Origin: Echria macrotheca
Taxonomy: Eukaryota > Ascomycota > Sordariomycetes > Sordariales > Schizotheciaceae
Reading direction: 5' to 3'
DNA: 64,000 nt
Assembly (NCBI GenBank): GCA_030411725.1
Contig: MU839842.1
Span: 124,001-188,000 of the forward strand
Below the pieces are notes generated by a model. The model was not told where the DNA came from and did not search any database. It saw only the letters and a program-made list of their open reading frames with translations. Shown here one piece after another: positions 10,799-23,043 of this stretch. Position 1 is the first letter of the stretch. Each line of letters begins with the position of its first letter. A program made the translations under genes and the position numbers.

Positions 10799-10969
10799 AT
10801 GCGATGCTACCGCCTCGCAGCCCTGGGCATAGCTTCTACCTTTTTTCTGGGCGATGACTTACAGCTTTGCGAGGCACTTCCGCTACACCCTTTCTCGAAG
10901 GACCCCAATATGTGCACCCCAATATCTGGATCCCAACATCCATTTGCGGGATTCCCCTGTCGAGTATAA
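10799..10969 (+). CDS. possible 56-aa secreted peptide (speculative)
   Basis: ATG-started frame of 56 codons. It begins MRCYRLAALGIASTFFLG, a basic residue followed by a hydrophobic run like a short signal peptide, and the remainder is small with three further cysteines and no long hydrophobic run. Small secreted cysteine-containing proteins are common in fungi and often orphan. Against it: short frames of this size arise easily by chance, no intron or promoter evidence exists, and the predicted signal is weak. Confidence 0.12.
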   Translation: MRCYRLAALGIASTFFLGDDLQLCEALPLHPFSKDPNMCTPISGSQHPFAGFPCRV

Positions 10970-13953
10970 TGCACGACTGCTTGCCAAATGAAGTGCAGCG
11001 GCCAGATATTGCCCGCCTCCTTGGCCGACAGCTGGGAGGGCAGATCACGGGGCTGCCAGAATGCCGGGCGAGCTGAGGCTCGAGTCCAAGGCCTGGAGCA
11101 GACGGGCCCAACTGCCATGTTTGTATACCCTACTCTAGACGAATCATGGCGGCTCTGCATCTCGCCCGGTGCGCAATACTCTTGCAATCCGGCTGATTGT
11201 GTCGATGCACATGACCTGTATTTGCGCCCAGAGCAAAAGGTCTTGTGCGACATCAGTTGCCTTATGCTCAACGCTATCTTCAGCTGGAACAAATCTAGAT
11301 AGTCCAATCCCAAAGACGCACAGCTTCCGAGGGTCTGTCAAGTACCGCGATGTCGTCAAGTCCCTGATTTGCGTCTGAGATCGGCGACCGCCGGCGCGGG
11401 AGACAAAAGAAATGAGAAAAGATGTCTTGGGGGCTAGCGCAGTGGCTGCTGCAAGTGATCAGCGCTGAAATCTGGGGAAGCTCAGGGGCCAGGGGTTTGC
11501 AGGGGTCCTTGCCAGGGCACGTTACAACGGGGTTCGGGAAGCAGTGAGGTCGGAGAAGGTCTGGGCGAGCGAGCGGACTTGGGTTTGGAAGCGAAAACTA
11601 CCCGCAAAAACGCAGCGGGATGATTGACGGAACTGGTCCGGATGACGGATGACGATTGTTGAACCTGGAAGCAAGTGAAACAGTACATGGTTTGCGGAAC
11701 CTGCGCATTGTGGGAGGCTGCCGAGCTGTTTGCGCGAGGTGTGCCAGCCTCAGGCATCTTCAACGGCAGAGCGCGATGTCCGTCAGCCTCCCGCACAACC
11801 TTCCCGTGGCTGCCATCCCGTTGACCGCCTCGGGTGCCTACTACGGATAGCCGGCAGCTAATAAGGCATGTCGTCTCTGAGCGAGAACCGGCGAAGGACT
11901 TGGTACCAGTGCTCTCCCCGTTGCTCTGAGCCCTGGAAGAGACCGACCGGGAGTTGGACGATATGTGAAGGATGCCGCGGATAGGATTACCGATGCTCGA
12001 TTCGCACTCCGATGTGATCCGTGATTGTAACCGTCACTTCACAGTCGTTCAATCCGCCCTCGTTTGTGACTTGACATCGGCGAATCAAGGCCGTTCAAAA
12101 TTCGAGCGACTCGGAGTGGCTGCAGTTTCTGTGCCTCGTTGGTCTGCTGTGGGGCCGCGATGCCGTGCGCCTGACCATCTTGCTTTTTCCTTTCGCGTGG
12201 GCATCTGCTCAGTCCACCAATGCCATCGAGTCCAAGACCCTTTTGACTCAACCATACCTCCGATGTTAGGGTAGCTTCACCTTGGCTCGGTGTGGAATCC
12301 AATTTCTATCCCAGCACCCAAAACCACAGATATAGTTGCTGGAGCTCTCACTCCTGAAGTACCTCTCCGCTTTCCTGCCTGACACGAGACACGTCCTCCT
12401 CGCACATGTTGGCAACTCTTCACCGTGGTCGCACCAGCATATCATATCACGACGTCTTTGGGCCAGCGACAAGCTTTGCGCCCCTGAACACCCTGGCAGC
12501 GGAGCCGCTCTTGGGGTCAGGAGAGAGGTTCCGCACCACCTGATATACAGCCATTTGGCTCAAGTCGAAATTTGGGGTAAATAGTTGGGGAAGCAATCTG
12601 GATCAAGACAAGACAGTCTGGGGGCGTTGAAATGGTCGCTGCCAATTCGATGCGCCTTTCAGTCTCTTTAGATGTCCATATTAAGATTCTGATGCCGTGT
12701 CGAGATCGAAATTGCGCCGCTTTGTCGAATGCCCCATGTCTGGTTCCGTCTTCCGCGACCCAGAAATGGAACAAGCGGTGACCAGCCAAGTTCCCGCAGT
12801 CCTAATATCGGCGTGGCTGTCGTGGTGGATTGCTTGGATTGTATCTTGGTCTGGCTGACCGTCGGAGCTGGCGTTTCAGAAACATCCAGGCATGATCCCA
12901 ACCGCATGGAGCCCGTCGATGATGGAGTTATCGCTGCTGGCGCCATGTTTCTTGTCGACAGGGATGTTGACGTTGTACAGTGCCGCTGGAATGCCAAGCC
13001 GCAAGGCACTGTGACCGGCGTGAGCAGTCAGTTCGCGGGCGGTTTTGTTCGGCATCTGCGAGCATCGGGTGTGTCAGATCTAATAAGTGACATTTGTGAC
13101 CTTGGGCGGAAGAAACGAGATTTATCAATACGGTGCTTTAGCGGAGAGCTCAGAATATGAATGGAGGAATTGGAGTTGTGTACACTGGCATGAATGTGTG
13201 TTGGAGTTGTGTCAATTGCCCCGCGGTGCCCCTCGAAATCTCAGCTCCATCCCACTTTCCAATTCATGGCGGGGTAGAAAGCAGTTCCGACACAGAGCTT
13301 CCCAGCCCCGCCATCACCAGTGGTTGGACAGAGCCTCGGCTCCCAGGTACCCGATGTCAAAACGTTAGCTATTTACTGCTGCATTGCAGATAATTATAAA
13401 AGACGCGCAGCTCTATTGCTCGACAGAGTCGACTGTTCGCTTCTGTTCAACCCTGGAGCTGCTTGCTTTCTAGGTAGGCTCCGTCGGAGTTCCAGGAGCC
13501 ATGACGCCCCCTTGTCAGCTTAGGAGGACGATAGTGTGCAGCAGCGGTTCTGTTGGGATGACAGTTCCGTGCTCGCTCGCTCCCCCGTCGAGAAATCTGC
13601 AACGGGCCCAATTCGGGACTTGGGCTGGGAGCAAAAAAGCACCGAGTTCGGGGCGTCGTTGGGGTGGGCTGAGCGCGATATCTCAAACATGAGAAGTCGA
13701 CTTTCGCGGCCGCTGATTGGCAGACCCAACTCGTCAGTTGCGTGTTAGCTCGACAAGAGGCTTTGAGAGGCTCCAAACTTCGACCTGACATGCATCCACC
13801 AGCGCTGCCTGACCGTTCCAGCCTCTCTCTGCCCAAGCGGATCTGGAAGGCTCTCGATCCAGTGTCGTATCCGAACGTCAAGTCTCCAGTTTTAAAGCCG
13901 CGAATATCCCATCCACTGAGACGCGAATACGACCTGAGCAAAAAGACGAAGAA

Positions 13954-15087
13954 TCAGGAGTTCTGGCCTGAACGAAAGGAATGGAGCAAGGAGTCATCAA
14001 TGTGAGTGCGGGACAAATCTGGCACGATTCTGGGCTCCTTATCCACCACGTTTTCGTCGGCAACCGCCCATGTCTCTGCTATCCCTCGCCGCATTCCTAT
14101 CTTTAGCAGAACCGACCGGGATGCGGAGATCTGCGAGAACGGCACGCCGCGCTTATTAGGCGTCAAAACGAAACCCAGCCACCAAACCTTCACCTTTGAG
14201 ACGGGATGAGGTGCTAGACGACTGGTGTTTGGTTGATACGTTAGTTTTCTAATCTGGTTGACCAAATCGAGCTTCCCGGTGGGTTTTGGGGCTAGTAGTC
14301 TCAGAACCACGATGCTGCTGTCCATGGTGGGGGTACAGTGCGTGGAGATAAATGTTATACATGGAATGTCAGGCTGTCGACAAATCCACGATGTGATTAA
14401 GCTGCGGCCCTCTTCGGGCAGCAGTAGCTCTCTCGAGCAGTTGTGTCGGCATCGGGAATTATTCTGAACGCGTCGTGAACAGCATAGCACGCGGCAACGG
14501 GTCCTATGCGACGGGAGAAGCCGTGGATGGCAAGCCTGTCCTTCTTCGAAAGCGTCTCCGGAGACCGGTCGGCGATAATTGTACCGCGGATGAACATGGC
14601 TGACGAATGCTTCACTAATATGGTGGGAGGAAGACTCGGCTGAAGGCGGCGAGAGCTCGCTCCCAGCCGCAGGCGATGCGCAATTTACGTACACCAATCT
14701 GGGCCTCTGACTGTTACAAAATGTCCGCTCCAGCGAGCGGCGCGATCTAATGTGCTGTAAGGTACCGACCGGTTGAAAGGTGGGTTCTTCCCGGAGCAGG
14801 CTCGGAGTTGATCCGCATCGTCCTGAAGGGCTCCAGAAACGTGGCGGCCACCTCAGGCGATGACCGGCGCGTGTGTATGGTTGCTCGAGACTCGAGATGT
14901 TCCCAGGAAGACGAGAACGGGCCATCGCGGAGCTTGCGCAACGACAGTTCTTTGCAAATGCGTCGTTCCAACGCGGTTTCTGACAGATCACAGAGTAGGC
15001 CTTCTGTCGTTTGTGTTTCGAGCGGGATCGGGCGAAAAGTGGAACGCACCGCGAGGCAGCCTTGGACCCGACCAGCGAGCAAGACAT
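13954..15087 (-). CDS. unexplained 377-codon ORF in the gene desert
   Basis: Begins with a true ATG and runs 377 codons without a stop. That is much longer than expected by chance in DNA of this composition, and no better gene occupies another frame. The translation is rich in Arg, Ser and Cys, has no membrane segment, signal peptide or motif I recognise, and looks compositionally like antisense noise in its first two thirds; the last 130 residues are less biased. It may be an orphan gene, a relic, or part of a long non-coding transcript. Function is not assigned. Confidence 0.2.
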   Translation of the reverse strand: MSCSLVGSKAASRCVPLFARSRSKHKRQKAYSVICQKPRWNDAFAKNCRCASSAMARSRLPGNISSLEQPYTRAGHRLRWPPRFWSPSGRCGSTPSLLREEPTFQPVGTLQHIRSRRSLERTFCNSQRPRLVYVNCASPAAGSELSPPSAESSSHHISEAFVSHVHPRYNYRRPVSGDAFEEGQACHPRLLPSHRTRCRVLCCSRRVQNNSRCRHNCSRELLLPEEGRSLITSWICRQPDIPCITFISTHCTPTMDSSIVVLRLLAPKPTGKLDLVNQIRKLTYQPNTSRLAPHPVSKVKVWWLGFVLTPNKRGVPFSQISASRSVLLKIGMRRGIAETWAVADENVVDKEPRIVPDLSRTHIDDSLLHSFRSGQNS

Positions 15088-17251
15088 TCCGTGACTGAAC
15101 GATACCGCTTCGACATGCTCACAATCTTCCGATACACCGGTGTCTGAACGAGAGACTTGCCATCACACTCCCTACATACGCTGTTGTTGCGAACTCTCCT
15201 GCCTCGTTCCCATGTGTTGAACATCGCGGCCCTCTCGGGTGGCATGTATGGGAATCTGCTGTGGCACTGTGAAGGCGACGAAGGGTGAGAATCGCACAGG
15301 AGGTGCGTTGCGCTAAACCGGGAGCGGTAACGGCCGCGGCGCAACTGAGCAATCAGACAGAGGCTTGCCGCAATGCCTAGGCAAGTTGCTGCAAGCTCGT
15401 GCAAGGTCGCTGGGCTCACACTTTGATCGGCTCGACGCCAGTTTTAGTGATGTCTGCTTGGGTCGGTCTCAGGTTGCTTGGGTGTCACCCGCGAGTTGCA
15501 GCTGGCTGGCAGGAGAAACGGCAACATTGCAGATGGACCGAAGCGCACCACCAACGCCCGGCCCAGCAGCCCGCGGTCGGCAACTGGGATGCTCCAGAGC
15601 CCGTCTGTCACCGGCCGGTCGGCCGTGGTGCTTTATGGCGGGCGGCTGTTCGTTAGCCGATCGAGAGCACGGGGTGCGTGATGAGGCTCGCCGCTAACAC
15701 CGGAAACCAGGAACAGGCTTTCTGTGGTATCCCACTGCCGGCTCAAGTTGCGAGTCGCCGCTCCGAGGCGGGCGCTGCTATTCGTCGCTAAGACAGTGAT
15801 AGACAGGCAGAGACCCGCGATCGGGAGATAATAGTATCGGGCTCTATGACCCAGCTTTGGCAAAAGTTAGGGCTAGGTGCCGATTATAAAGCTCTGCCGC
15901 CTTGCATAGCCAACGCTGCATTGACAGGCACATGAGAGATCGAACAAACTTAATGGACGGCACCCTTCATAAAAAAAGGGCACGTTGTTCGGCTGGCATA
16001 AAACGAACACTCTGCTGGTAATACCGAAGGGACCGGGAAGTGCCTTTCCATCCCGATCCCGAGCCTCGATTCCATGTAACTAGCTAGCCAAAGCCAGGGA
16101 CGGACTCTGTGTCTCGCTTTCGGGCTTGCCCGGAGCCCTATTCTGTTCGGCGGAAGGTGTTTACAGGCAGCATGATGGATATCGATGCATTGGCCGAGTC
16201 TTATGGACATCTTTGTTGCCTTCCCGTTGCGTATGCGTGGACTCTGTGGTCCGCTTTCGACCGGCTTGCGGCGCACCTGCTTTCTGACTCACTGTGCGAG
16301 AATGGGAAGTCGCTGCAGCAGGAGAAGCAGCAGCAACCCCACTGGCTGCATGCCATTCGATAGCCAGTTGCAGAAGGGGTCCAGCGGCCGCGAGAGCACC
16401 GAGGTACCGTGGACTTGAGATTAACGGAGCACGACACGCAACCACGGCGCAGAGATCGGCCTTCCTCTTCCGCGATCAAGGTATCTGGTCCGTACCTGCC
16501 CCTCCGAGCTGCAAATCGAGCTGCAATGGTGTGTTGCAGGCCCTGGTGCTGCCCCTCCATGTTCCCTGTTCCCTCAGGAGCCAGGATGCCAGGGTACCGG
16601 CCATCCTGGACCAGGGCCCAGTGCCCCGTCCGCAGCGCAGCGCGCGCACTGTGTGCCCAGAGTACGGAATACCACTGTCGCTGCCAGCCAGACCTTGCAC
16701 CTCAATTTCGCCATCCACCGTAGCGCTCCGCTTCGGGCAACCCAGCCAGAGCCCTCTCCACAGACCGCAGAACACGGACCACACAGCCCACCGACGGCAG
16801 ACCACACACAGACCTTCCCGCCGCTCTTTCTGTGGTTCATCCTGCCCTCCCAGCCCACCTCAGGCTACCAAGCCATTCCACCTTTCACAACCACGCTCGA
16901 CTTCCACTCAACGCTCAGAGCCCCATCGCCGCGGCCTGCGAATCGTCGGCGTCCTGCCCGTTGAGCCAGAGTTCGAGTGCTGAGCAGCGCGACACCAGAC
17001 CCGGGCAATTGCAACGGCCAGGAGCATGCGAATGTCGTCGCCGTCGTCGTCGAGCCCCTCATCTTCGCCTCTCCCTCAGTAGCTTGCTGCTCCCCACCAC
17101 CCGCTCCGCTTGCCGCCGCCGCTGTAGCTGCCATCCTCGTTTCTTCTCTGCTCCCCACTCCCTCGTGTCTTCCTGATCTCGCCCGTTCTCTGTTCCACCG
17201 CACAAAGCTCGGGCTTCCGTCAATCCAAAATACGTTCGCCGCCCGAGGACA

Positions 17252-20200
17252 ATGACTGCGTCGTCGACCGAATCTGGTAGCAAGGCTGAAATCGTCGCTC
17301 CCATGTCCACGTCGTCCGCCTCCCCCTCGGCCGCCACCGGCGCCGCGCCCACTGGCGACGAAGCCGGTACGTCCAACGGACCGTGATTCTCCCTGTGGCC
17401 TGGATACCCTTTGCCACATCCTGCTCCCCATCGCCCAAGCTCTGTGCTGAATCTGTGACTGACAAAGTTTCCCTGTCCAAAGCCTCGACCATCACGGTGA
17501 ATACCAAGACGCCGGCCAATTTTCCTCCTCCCAAGACCGACAAGCCTCGCCCGCACGTCTGCGGAACTTGCCAGCGCTCCTTTGCCCGGCTTGAGCACCT
17601 GAAGCGACACGAGCGCTCACATACGAAAGAGAAACCGTTCCAATGCCCCGAATGCTCGCGCTGCTTTGCCCGGCGGGACTTGCTTCTGCGGCATCAGCAG
17701 AAGCTGCATCAGACGACAACACCCTCTTCTCGTCCGCGCAACCGCCGCGAGAGTGTGGCTGGGGTGCCGCCTGGAGCGAGTCGTGCGCGCAAGAACAGCG
17801 TCGCGGGCGCCAATTCGGTGAACAATGTTGCCACAACCGCCCCGATGCGTCCCAGGGCGAACACCATCAGCCATATCGATAATACCGCTATGCAAATGAT
17901 CGCGGCAGCCAACGCTCAAGTTGCCAGGGGAATGCAAGCAACACACAGCCGCCACCCCAGCTTGGTCGGACTGCCAATGCACAACATGGACCACGGCTTT
18001 GGTATGGCCTCTGCGCTGGTCCAACGCGGCATGGCACATGGCCTCCCTAAGCTAGACACGCATGGCATCAACGGCTTGGATTTCTCTGGCCTCAGGACGG
18101 CTCCGGCCATGGCAATCCACCCCGAGTTCGATCCGGACGGGTTCATGTTTGGTCCCGCCACGGGTTCCACCATCAACCCCAACGCTCTTCACCTCAGCGA
18201 CTCTCCGCCGTCCATGTCTATGGACCCCTTATCCCCGTTCATGCCCGCGAACCCACAGTTTGACGAGGGGTTTGAGTGGTTGACGGGCTTCGAACACCAG
18301 ATGTCTTTCAATAGCGGTCCGAATGAGACTGCTGTCGATGGTTCCTCTCCGTCTGCAATTAGCACTACCAGCCAGAGTGGAATCAGCGATGTCATGGTGG
18401 ACGGATCCAATCACCGTGCTGGCGCACCGGGCTCGAGCTCCATGTGGCAGCCTTCCCTCATGGGGCCTCCGCAGATGGCCCACCCCTTCTCGCTCGACAT
18501 GAACAACTCGGTCTTCCCAGATCTTCTCAGCGGAGCTCCGTTATCACCCCAGCCTCAGTCGTCAAAGAGCCTCGGTGATACGTACTTCTCGACACCACCA
18601 CCCTCTCTGAGCTCGCTCAGTCCCGGCATCGTCCCCGGGATGGGCGGTCAGAACCTCAACCAGGCTCTCAATTTCGGTGCCGGTCCGGAGACGCCGTCCT
18701 CGATGAATGGTAGTAACTATGGCACCTTACCCCTCTCGACAATCACTGATTCAACAAGAAATGCCATCCTAGGTGCCCTGTCGGCCTCCCAGGCTTCCCA
18801 ATTTGGTGCCCGGAGATACTCGCTCGCGTCGCCGACGTCGCCCCTCGCCGCGCAGTCCCCGACAATCACCAGCTCGACGGAGCAGGGCAGCAATCTCCCC
18901 AGCACCCAAGACCTCAAGCGCTTCGTCGGGGCTTATCTGCAATACTTCCACCCGCACCTTCCGTTTGTCCATATACCGACGCTATCGTTCGAGATTCCGA
19001 CGCAAACAGCTAACGGGCGAAGCAGCGGTATCGGCGGGAGCGGATGTTTACTTCTCTCCATGGCGGCCATAGGAGCCCTGTTTGAACTAGAGCACCAGGT
19101 ATCGATGGAGCTCTTTGGGATGGCCAAGAAGATGATCCAGCTTTATCTCGACGAGAGGAGGAAAGCGAACGTAAGAAAGGCAGATTTCAGACGAACTCCC
19201 TTGTCGGAGCACAATTCACATCAACAGGAAAACACCGTCGAGACTCCCGTGTGGCTAGTTCAAGCAATGCTCCTCAACGTCGTGTATGGCCATAACTGCG
19301 GGGACAAGCGGTCCGGAGAGATTGCCTCGACCCACGCCGCCGCATTGGTAAGTCTCGCGCAGGGCGCCGAGTTATTGCGGCCAACTAGGGTAGAAGCGTC
19401 CAAGGAGGTCGACATGGCGGATGCCGATAGCGGTTGGGATGGGATCGGTGCTCGAGGTAATGCTGACGACTCGGCCGAGTGGCTACGGTGGAAAGCCATC
19501 GAGGAGAGGAAGCGGACCCTCTATGCCGTCTTCATCCTGTCCAGCCTTCTGGTGTCAGCATATAACCACACTCCAGCGTTGACCAACTCGGAGATCCTTC
19601 TCGACTTACCATCCGACGAAGAGTTCTTTGCTGCCGAGAGCAGTCTGGCCTTCCAGGCCCGGGGTGGAGTTGCGGCAGCTAATCACAACCGGATGACTTT
19701 CCATGAGGCGCTGGGAGAGCTATTACGCACAAACGAGAAGCAACAGAAGCTCGCCTCCAGCGCCGGGGCCCAGCACTTCAGATCGGCGGCTAATGTTGAT
19801 GACCTTCCCAAGAGCCACCTGAAACCAAGCACGTTCGGCTGTTTAATTCTGATCAATGCTTTGCACAACTACATCTGGGAGACGCGCCAACGGCACCATA
19901 ACAAAATCTGGACCAACGAGGAGACCGAGAAGATGCACCGTCATATTGAGCCTGCTCTCAGGGCCTGGCAGGCAGCATGGGCGAGCAACCCGCATCACAG
20001 CGCGCAGCGGCCGAATCCGTTTGGCAAGGGGCCGCTCTCCGCCGATGCCGTGCCGTTACTTGACCTCGCCTATGTTCGGCTCTTTGTCAATCTCTCGCGA
20101 TCCAAGGAGAAGTTCTGGCAACGGGACTGGGAAGGGATGGCCGAGGAGCTAGCTAAAGGGTCTGAGATCGTGCAGCATGGCGAGCACTCGCCCGCTTCGA

Positions 20201-20988
20201 ACACGGATACCGCGGTGACTGAGCCCTCCGAGGCCTCGGGAGGCTCGCTCTTTGTTGATTCGCCGCCTACCCAGTCATCATCGCCCGAGTTTGCAGCCTC
20301 GAAGTTCCCGTCTTCAGTAACCATCAATCCGGCCATGACGCAGCAATCCTCCTCTCTGCAGAATCAGTCACAACTTCCCGGTGGTCGATCCATCTCTAGG
20401 CGGGAAAAGCATCTTCGCAAAGCCGCCTTCTTTGCTGCCGAATCGCTCTGCAACTCGGGCAAGCTAGGCACTACGTTTGCAGACTTGACAAGCCGAGAGC
20501 TGCCGCTGCAGTCGGCCATGTGCGCTTTCGACTGTGCTCAAGTTCTTGCAGAATGGGTAGCCACGCTCCAGGACCGGGTCGGCCGTTATCTCGGTGTGCT
20601 TGGCCAAGACGAGGTCGATCTCGCGCAAGTTCCCGCCATCATGCTGCTTGAGGATGAGGATGTCAAGCTGTTGGGTAAAATCCAGGAGATTATTCATGCT
20701 GCCCAAGCCAAGATGAATCTCGATGTTGCCGCCGGTGGGACTACGAACAGCATGGATGGGAGACACCAGCTGGATGAGCATGCTGGATATGCCGCGCAGC
20801 TGCTGAGGGTCACCGCCTACATGTTTGACAAGGCTACTGTATGGCCGGGTAAGTTCATATCGCGAGATTAGACTGGGACGCAAATATGCTGACTTGCAAC
20901 AGTGACTCGACTTATAACATCCTGCTTGGAAACCCACGCGAATCACATGAGAGCTCGCGCCGAGAAATCTGTTATGAATCCCGAGTAG
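17252..20988 (+). CDS. C2H2 zinc-finger transcription factor with fungal-specific regulatory domain (AmdX/Adr1-like)
   Basis: Large nuclear regulator, about 1193 aa, from exons 17252-17366, 17468-20848 and 20903-20988. Two adjacent fingers bind DNA: CGTCQRSFARLEHLKRHERSH (Cys70, Cys73, His86, His90) and CPECSRCFARRDLLLRHQQKLH (Cys98, Cys101, His114, His119); the linker THTKEKPF-type and the RLEH/RRDL contact residues are those of the Adr1/AmdX group. Residues 130-510 are Ser/Pro/Met-rich and unstructured; from about 516 (LKRFVGAYLQYFHPHLPFVH) a fungal-trans-type helical domain runs almost to the end. Intron 1 (101 nt) and the last intron (54 nt, GTAAGT...CTGAC...CAG) keep the frame; the last exon gives VTRLITSCLETHANHM. 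A 57-nt stretch at 19171-19227 has intron borders and is in frame. In Aspergillus AmdX helps control amide/acetate use; the target genes here are unknown. Confidence 0.9.
19171..19227 (+). other. probable 57-nt in-frame intron inside the regulator
   Basis: GTAAGA at 19171 and AACAG ending at 19227 bound 57 nt, exactly 19 codons with no stop. Removing it joins ERRKAN to ENTVETPVWLVQAM, a smooth fit for this conserved region, whereas the retained residues (VRKADFRRTPLSEHNSHQQ) look less conserved. Branch site is weak. Either a constitutive or an alternatively retained intron; the protein is 1174 or 1193 aa accordingly. Confidence 0.5.
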
Positions 20989-23043
20989 TGCCGATCCATT
21001 GACTGGGAGCCAGACCGGTCCTGACTGCCGAAACGAACCAAGCTCGCCGTTCGCCTCGCCTTTGGAGAGGCGGCACCTTCTCATCCCATGAGTTACGTCC
21101 GGACAACAATGATACCCATTTCTTTTCAGCTTCTTCCGCATGTTATCAGCTGTACAAAGTATTGCGATTTGGTGGCTGGCGGTATGTCTATAGTTGTGCG
21201 GGTGGTTTGCTGTGTTGCTTGGATTGGGACGAACCGACCGTTTCTTTGCCGTACGGCGTGATGGGAGTCGGAGCTACGAGTTCATAGCACGACATGCTGC
21301 GATGATACATGAACCGGGGACACAAAAAATGGGGTCTCTTTTGGAGCATGTTGCCGGCGATGGTTTTGCTTGTTTCTACGTCAACGGTCGTGATGCGCAC
21401 CTTGAGGGTCTCCGAGGGCCGGAAATGGGAGACCGCAGTTCCAGATTCTTACGGGTACTTTTATTTTCATGAACTGGTGGAGTATTGGCGACAATACTAC
21501 GGCTTCCTACGTTTTGGTGTTGGTGTTAAGGCGAATGCTATGGGAAGGCGTCTCATGTTTACGACGGCTTTTACAATCGCGGGGAAAACGGGAAACATGA
21601 AAATGAGGGATGAGGGACGAAGCGTTGTGGTTCTGTTCTGCACACATGGCTGGCTACAGACGAGAAACCCTTGAGAGCGGTGTTTAGTCCGTGGGGCAGG
21701 GGGTAGGAGGAAGACAAAAATTCTTTGATGTCGATGGAGTTGTATGTACAGGCCAAAAGCGGAAGGGCAAGTCCCGAAGTGTTCCAGAGCTTTGGAGTTG
21801 TCCAGATCGTCAGCGTTGGTGTGGGCCCGTTCCAAGATTGATCTGAGACCTGCTTGGGGGCTGTCTCGGCAATTGTTAGATTCAAGGCCTGGACATGGTC
21901 CAGGATTTTGGCACCGTTCAGCGTACGGAAACTTGTCAGCGGGAGTGAATTCTGGAAGGCGCCCCAGCTTGTGGGAGAACTGTGATTGTGATTTGGGGGC
22001 GGTTCAGAATCTTCAAACGCAATCTGGCAAACAGGGGGCGGGTTTTTAGTCGAGAACACGACTCGGTTGTGATCCCGGCCTCGGTCGTCAGGAGAAGAAA
22101 AAATCATGCTAACAGTAAATTGCATGATTTGGCTGTGTGCGTGTTAGGTTGAGCTAATCTGTCAACCTGTTGCGGCGGCGTTGCCAAGACGCAGGGCAGG
22201 GGTGGTGGTCTCGACTGGACCCTTTTTGCATGGGTCCGAGATCCGATTTTTTTTTATCCCCTTGGAGACAAAGACAGAGTTTGGGATCACGCTCGAACGC
22301 TCTCTTCCCATCCCACTCACCCCCTTTTGCGGGGAGAAAAAGGGTTCACACTTCACAGAGGGGGGAAATGTCAAAAATGTCAAACAAGTTTGGTGGATAC
22401 GGGAAAGAGATTAGTTAGGGGTTGGGAGATCTCATCCCCATCCCCTAGAGTAGGGTCCTGGGTCCGCAGTTTGATCTTGTCACGTTGTGGGTCGTTCCAT
22501 CCACAGCCCGCAATGGTACAATGGGAAGAAGGGATGGCAAAATCACAGGCCAGCACGCTAGTATGCCAGGCAAAAAAGTTGTTTTTGATGAGTAGAGCTC
22601 TGCGAGTGTAAGCTGATCTTTCACATGTGCAGCTCTCACAGGCGGAACGCGCGAGACGCGTCGCCTGGTCCATCTTTTTTTTCCTTCTTGCTCTCCCTTC
22701 TCAAATCTCTTTTTTTTGACACGACCCGTCCCCAGCCTTCCTTCCAACCCGCTTGTTCGCCGGGATCAAATCGCGGGAGATTGGGTCGATGTGGATCTGG
22801 ACGTCAACACACCCCTGTACACTTGGCCAGCTAAGGTTACGGCAAGCCGCAAAGACAGCGTTGAGCAGGGTATCTTTGTTGGGAAAAATCCAAAGCAGGG
22901 GAGAGAAGGAAAGAAAAAAAAAAGTTAAGCTAGGCCAAGCTAGAAAAATAAAATCTGGTCTCTTTCTTTTCTCTCTCTTTCTCTTCCTCTCACAACTTAC
23001 ACACCGAAACCTCGCGAGAGAGACCCCCAAACCAGCCGCAACC
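20989..23043. other. intergenic between regulator and desaturase
   Basis: About 2 kb. The first part is the regulator's 3' UTR; the last 400 bp, with T-runs and a CT-rich tract, is the desaturase promoter and leader. A 184-codon minus-strand frame (21571-22125) starts with ATG but has no recognisable motif and overlaps open frames on the other strand, so it is not called as a gene. Confidence 0.45.
22959..22990 (+). promoter_or_regulatory. CT-rich tract in the desaturase leader
   Basis: A 30-nt almost pure pyrimidine run about 55-85 bases before the ATG. Such tracts commonly lie at transcription starts of highly expressed fungal genes; this is an inference from composition and position. Confidence 0.5.

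Larger units (their letters stand above)
8862..17251. other. gene desert (about 8.4 kb) upstream of the C2H2 regulator
   Basis: No frame here matches a family I know, although surrounding DNA has about one gene per 3 kb. GC is ordinary and there is no strong excess of TA/CA that would signal repeat-induced point mutation, except mildly near the MITE. The last 900 bp (about 16350-17251) is pyrimidine-rich and lacks ATGs in a good context close to the gene, fitting a long promoter/5' leader. The only long true-ATG frame is at 13954-15087 on the minus strand, listed separately. Confidence 0.5.

Noticed and set aside
19343..19365. GTAAGT within the regulator ORF (after GCCGCATTG)
   Set aside because: The nearest in-frame acceptor gives a 15-nt intron, too short to splice; it is coding (VSLAQG).
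22753..23043. N-terminal extension of the desaturase frame to 22753
   Set aside because: It starts with a non-conserved stretch running through the CT-rich leader; the ATG at 23044 has a strong context and a family-like start.
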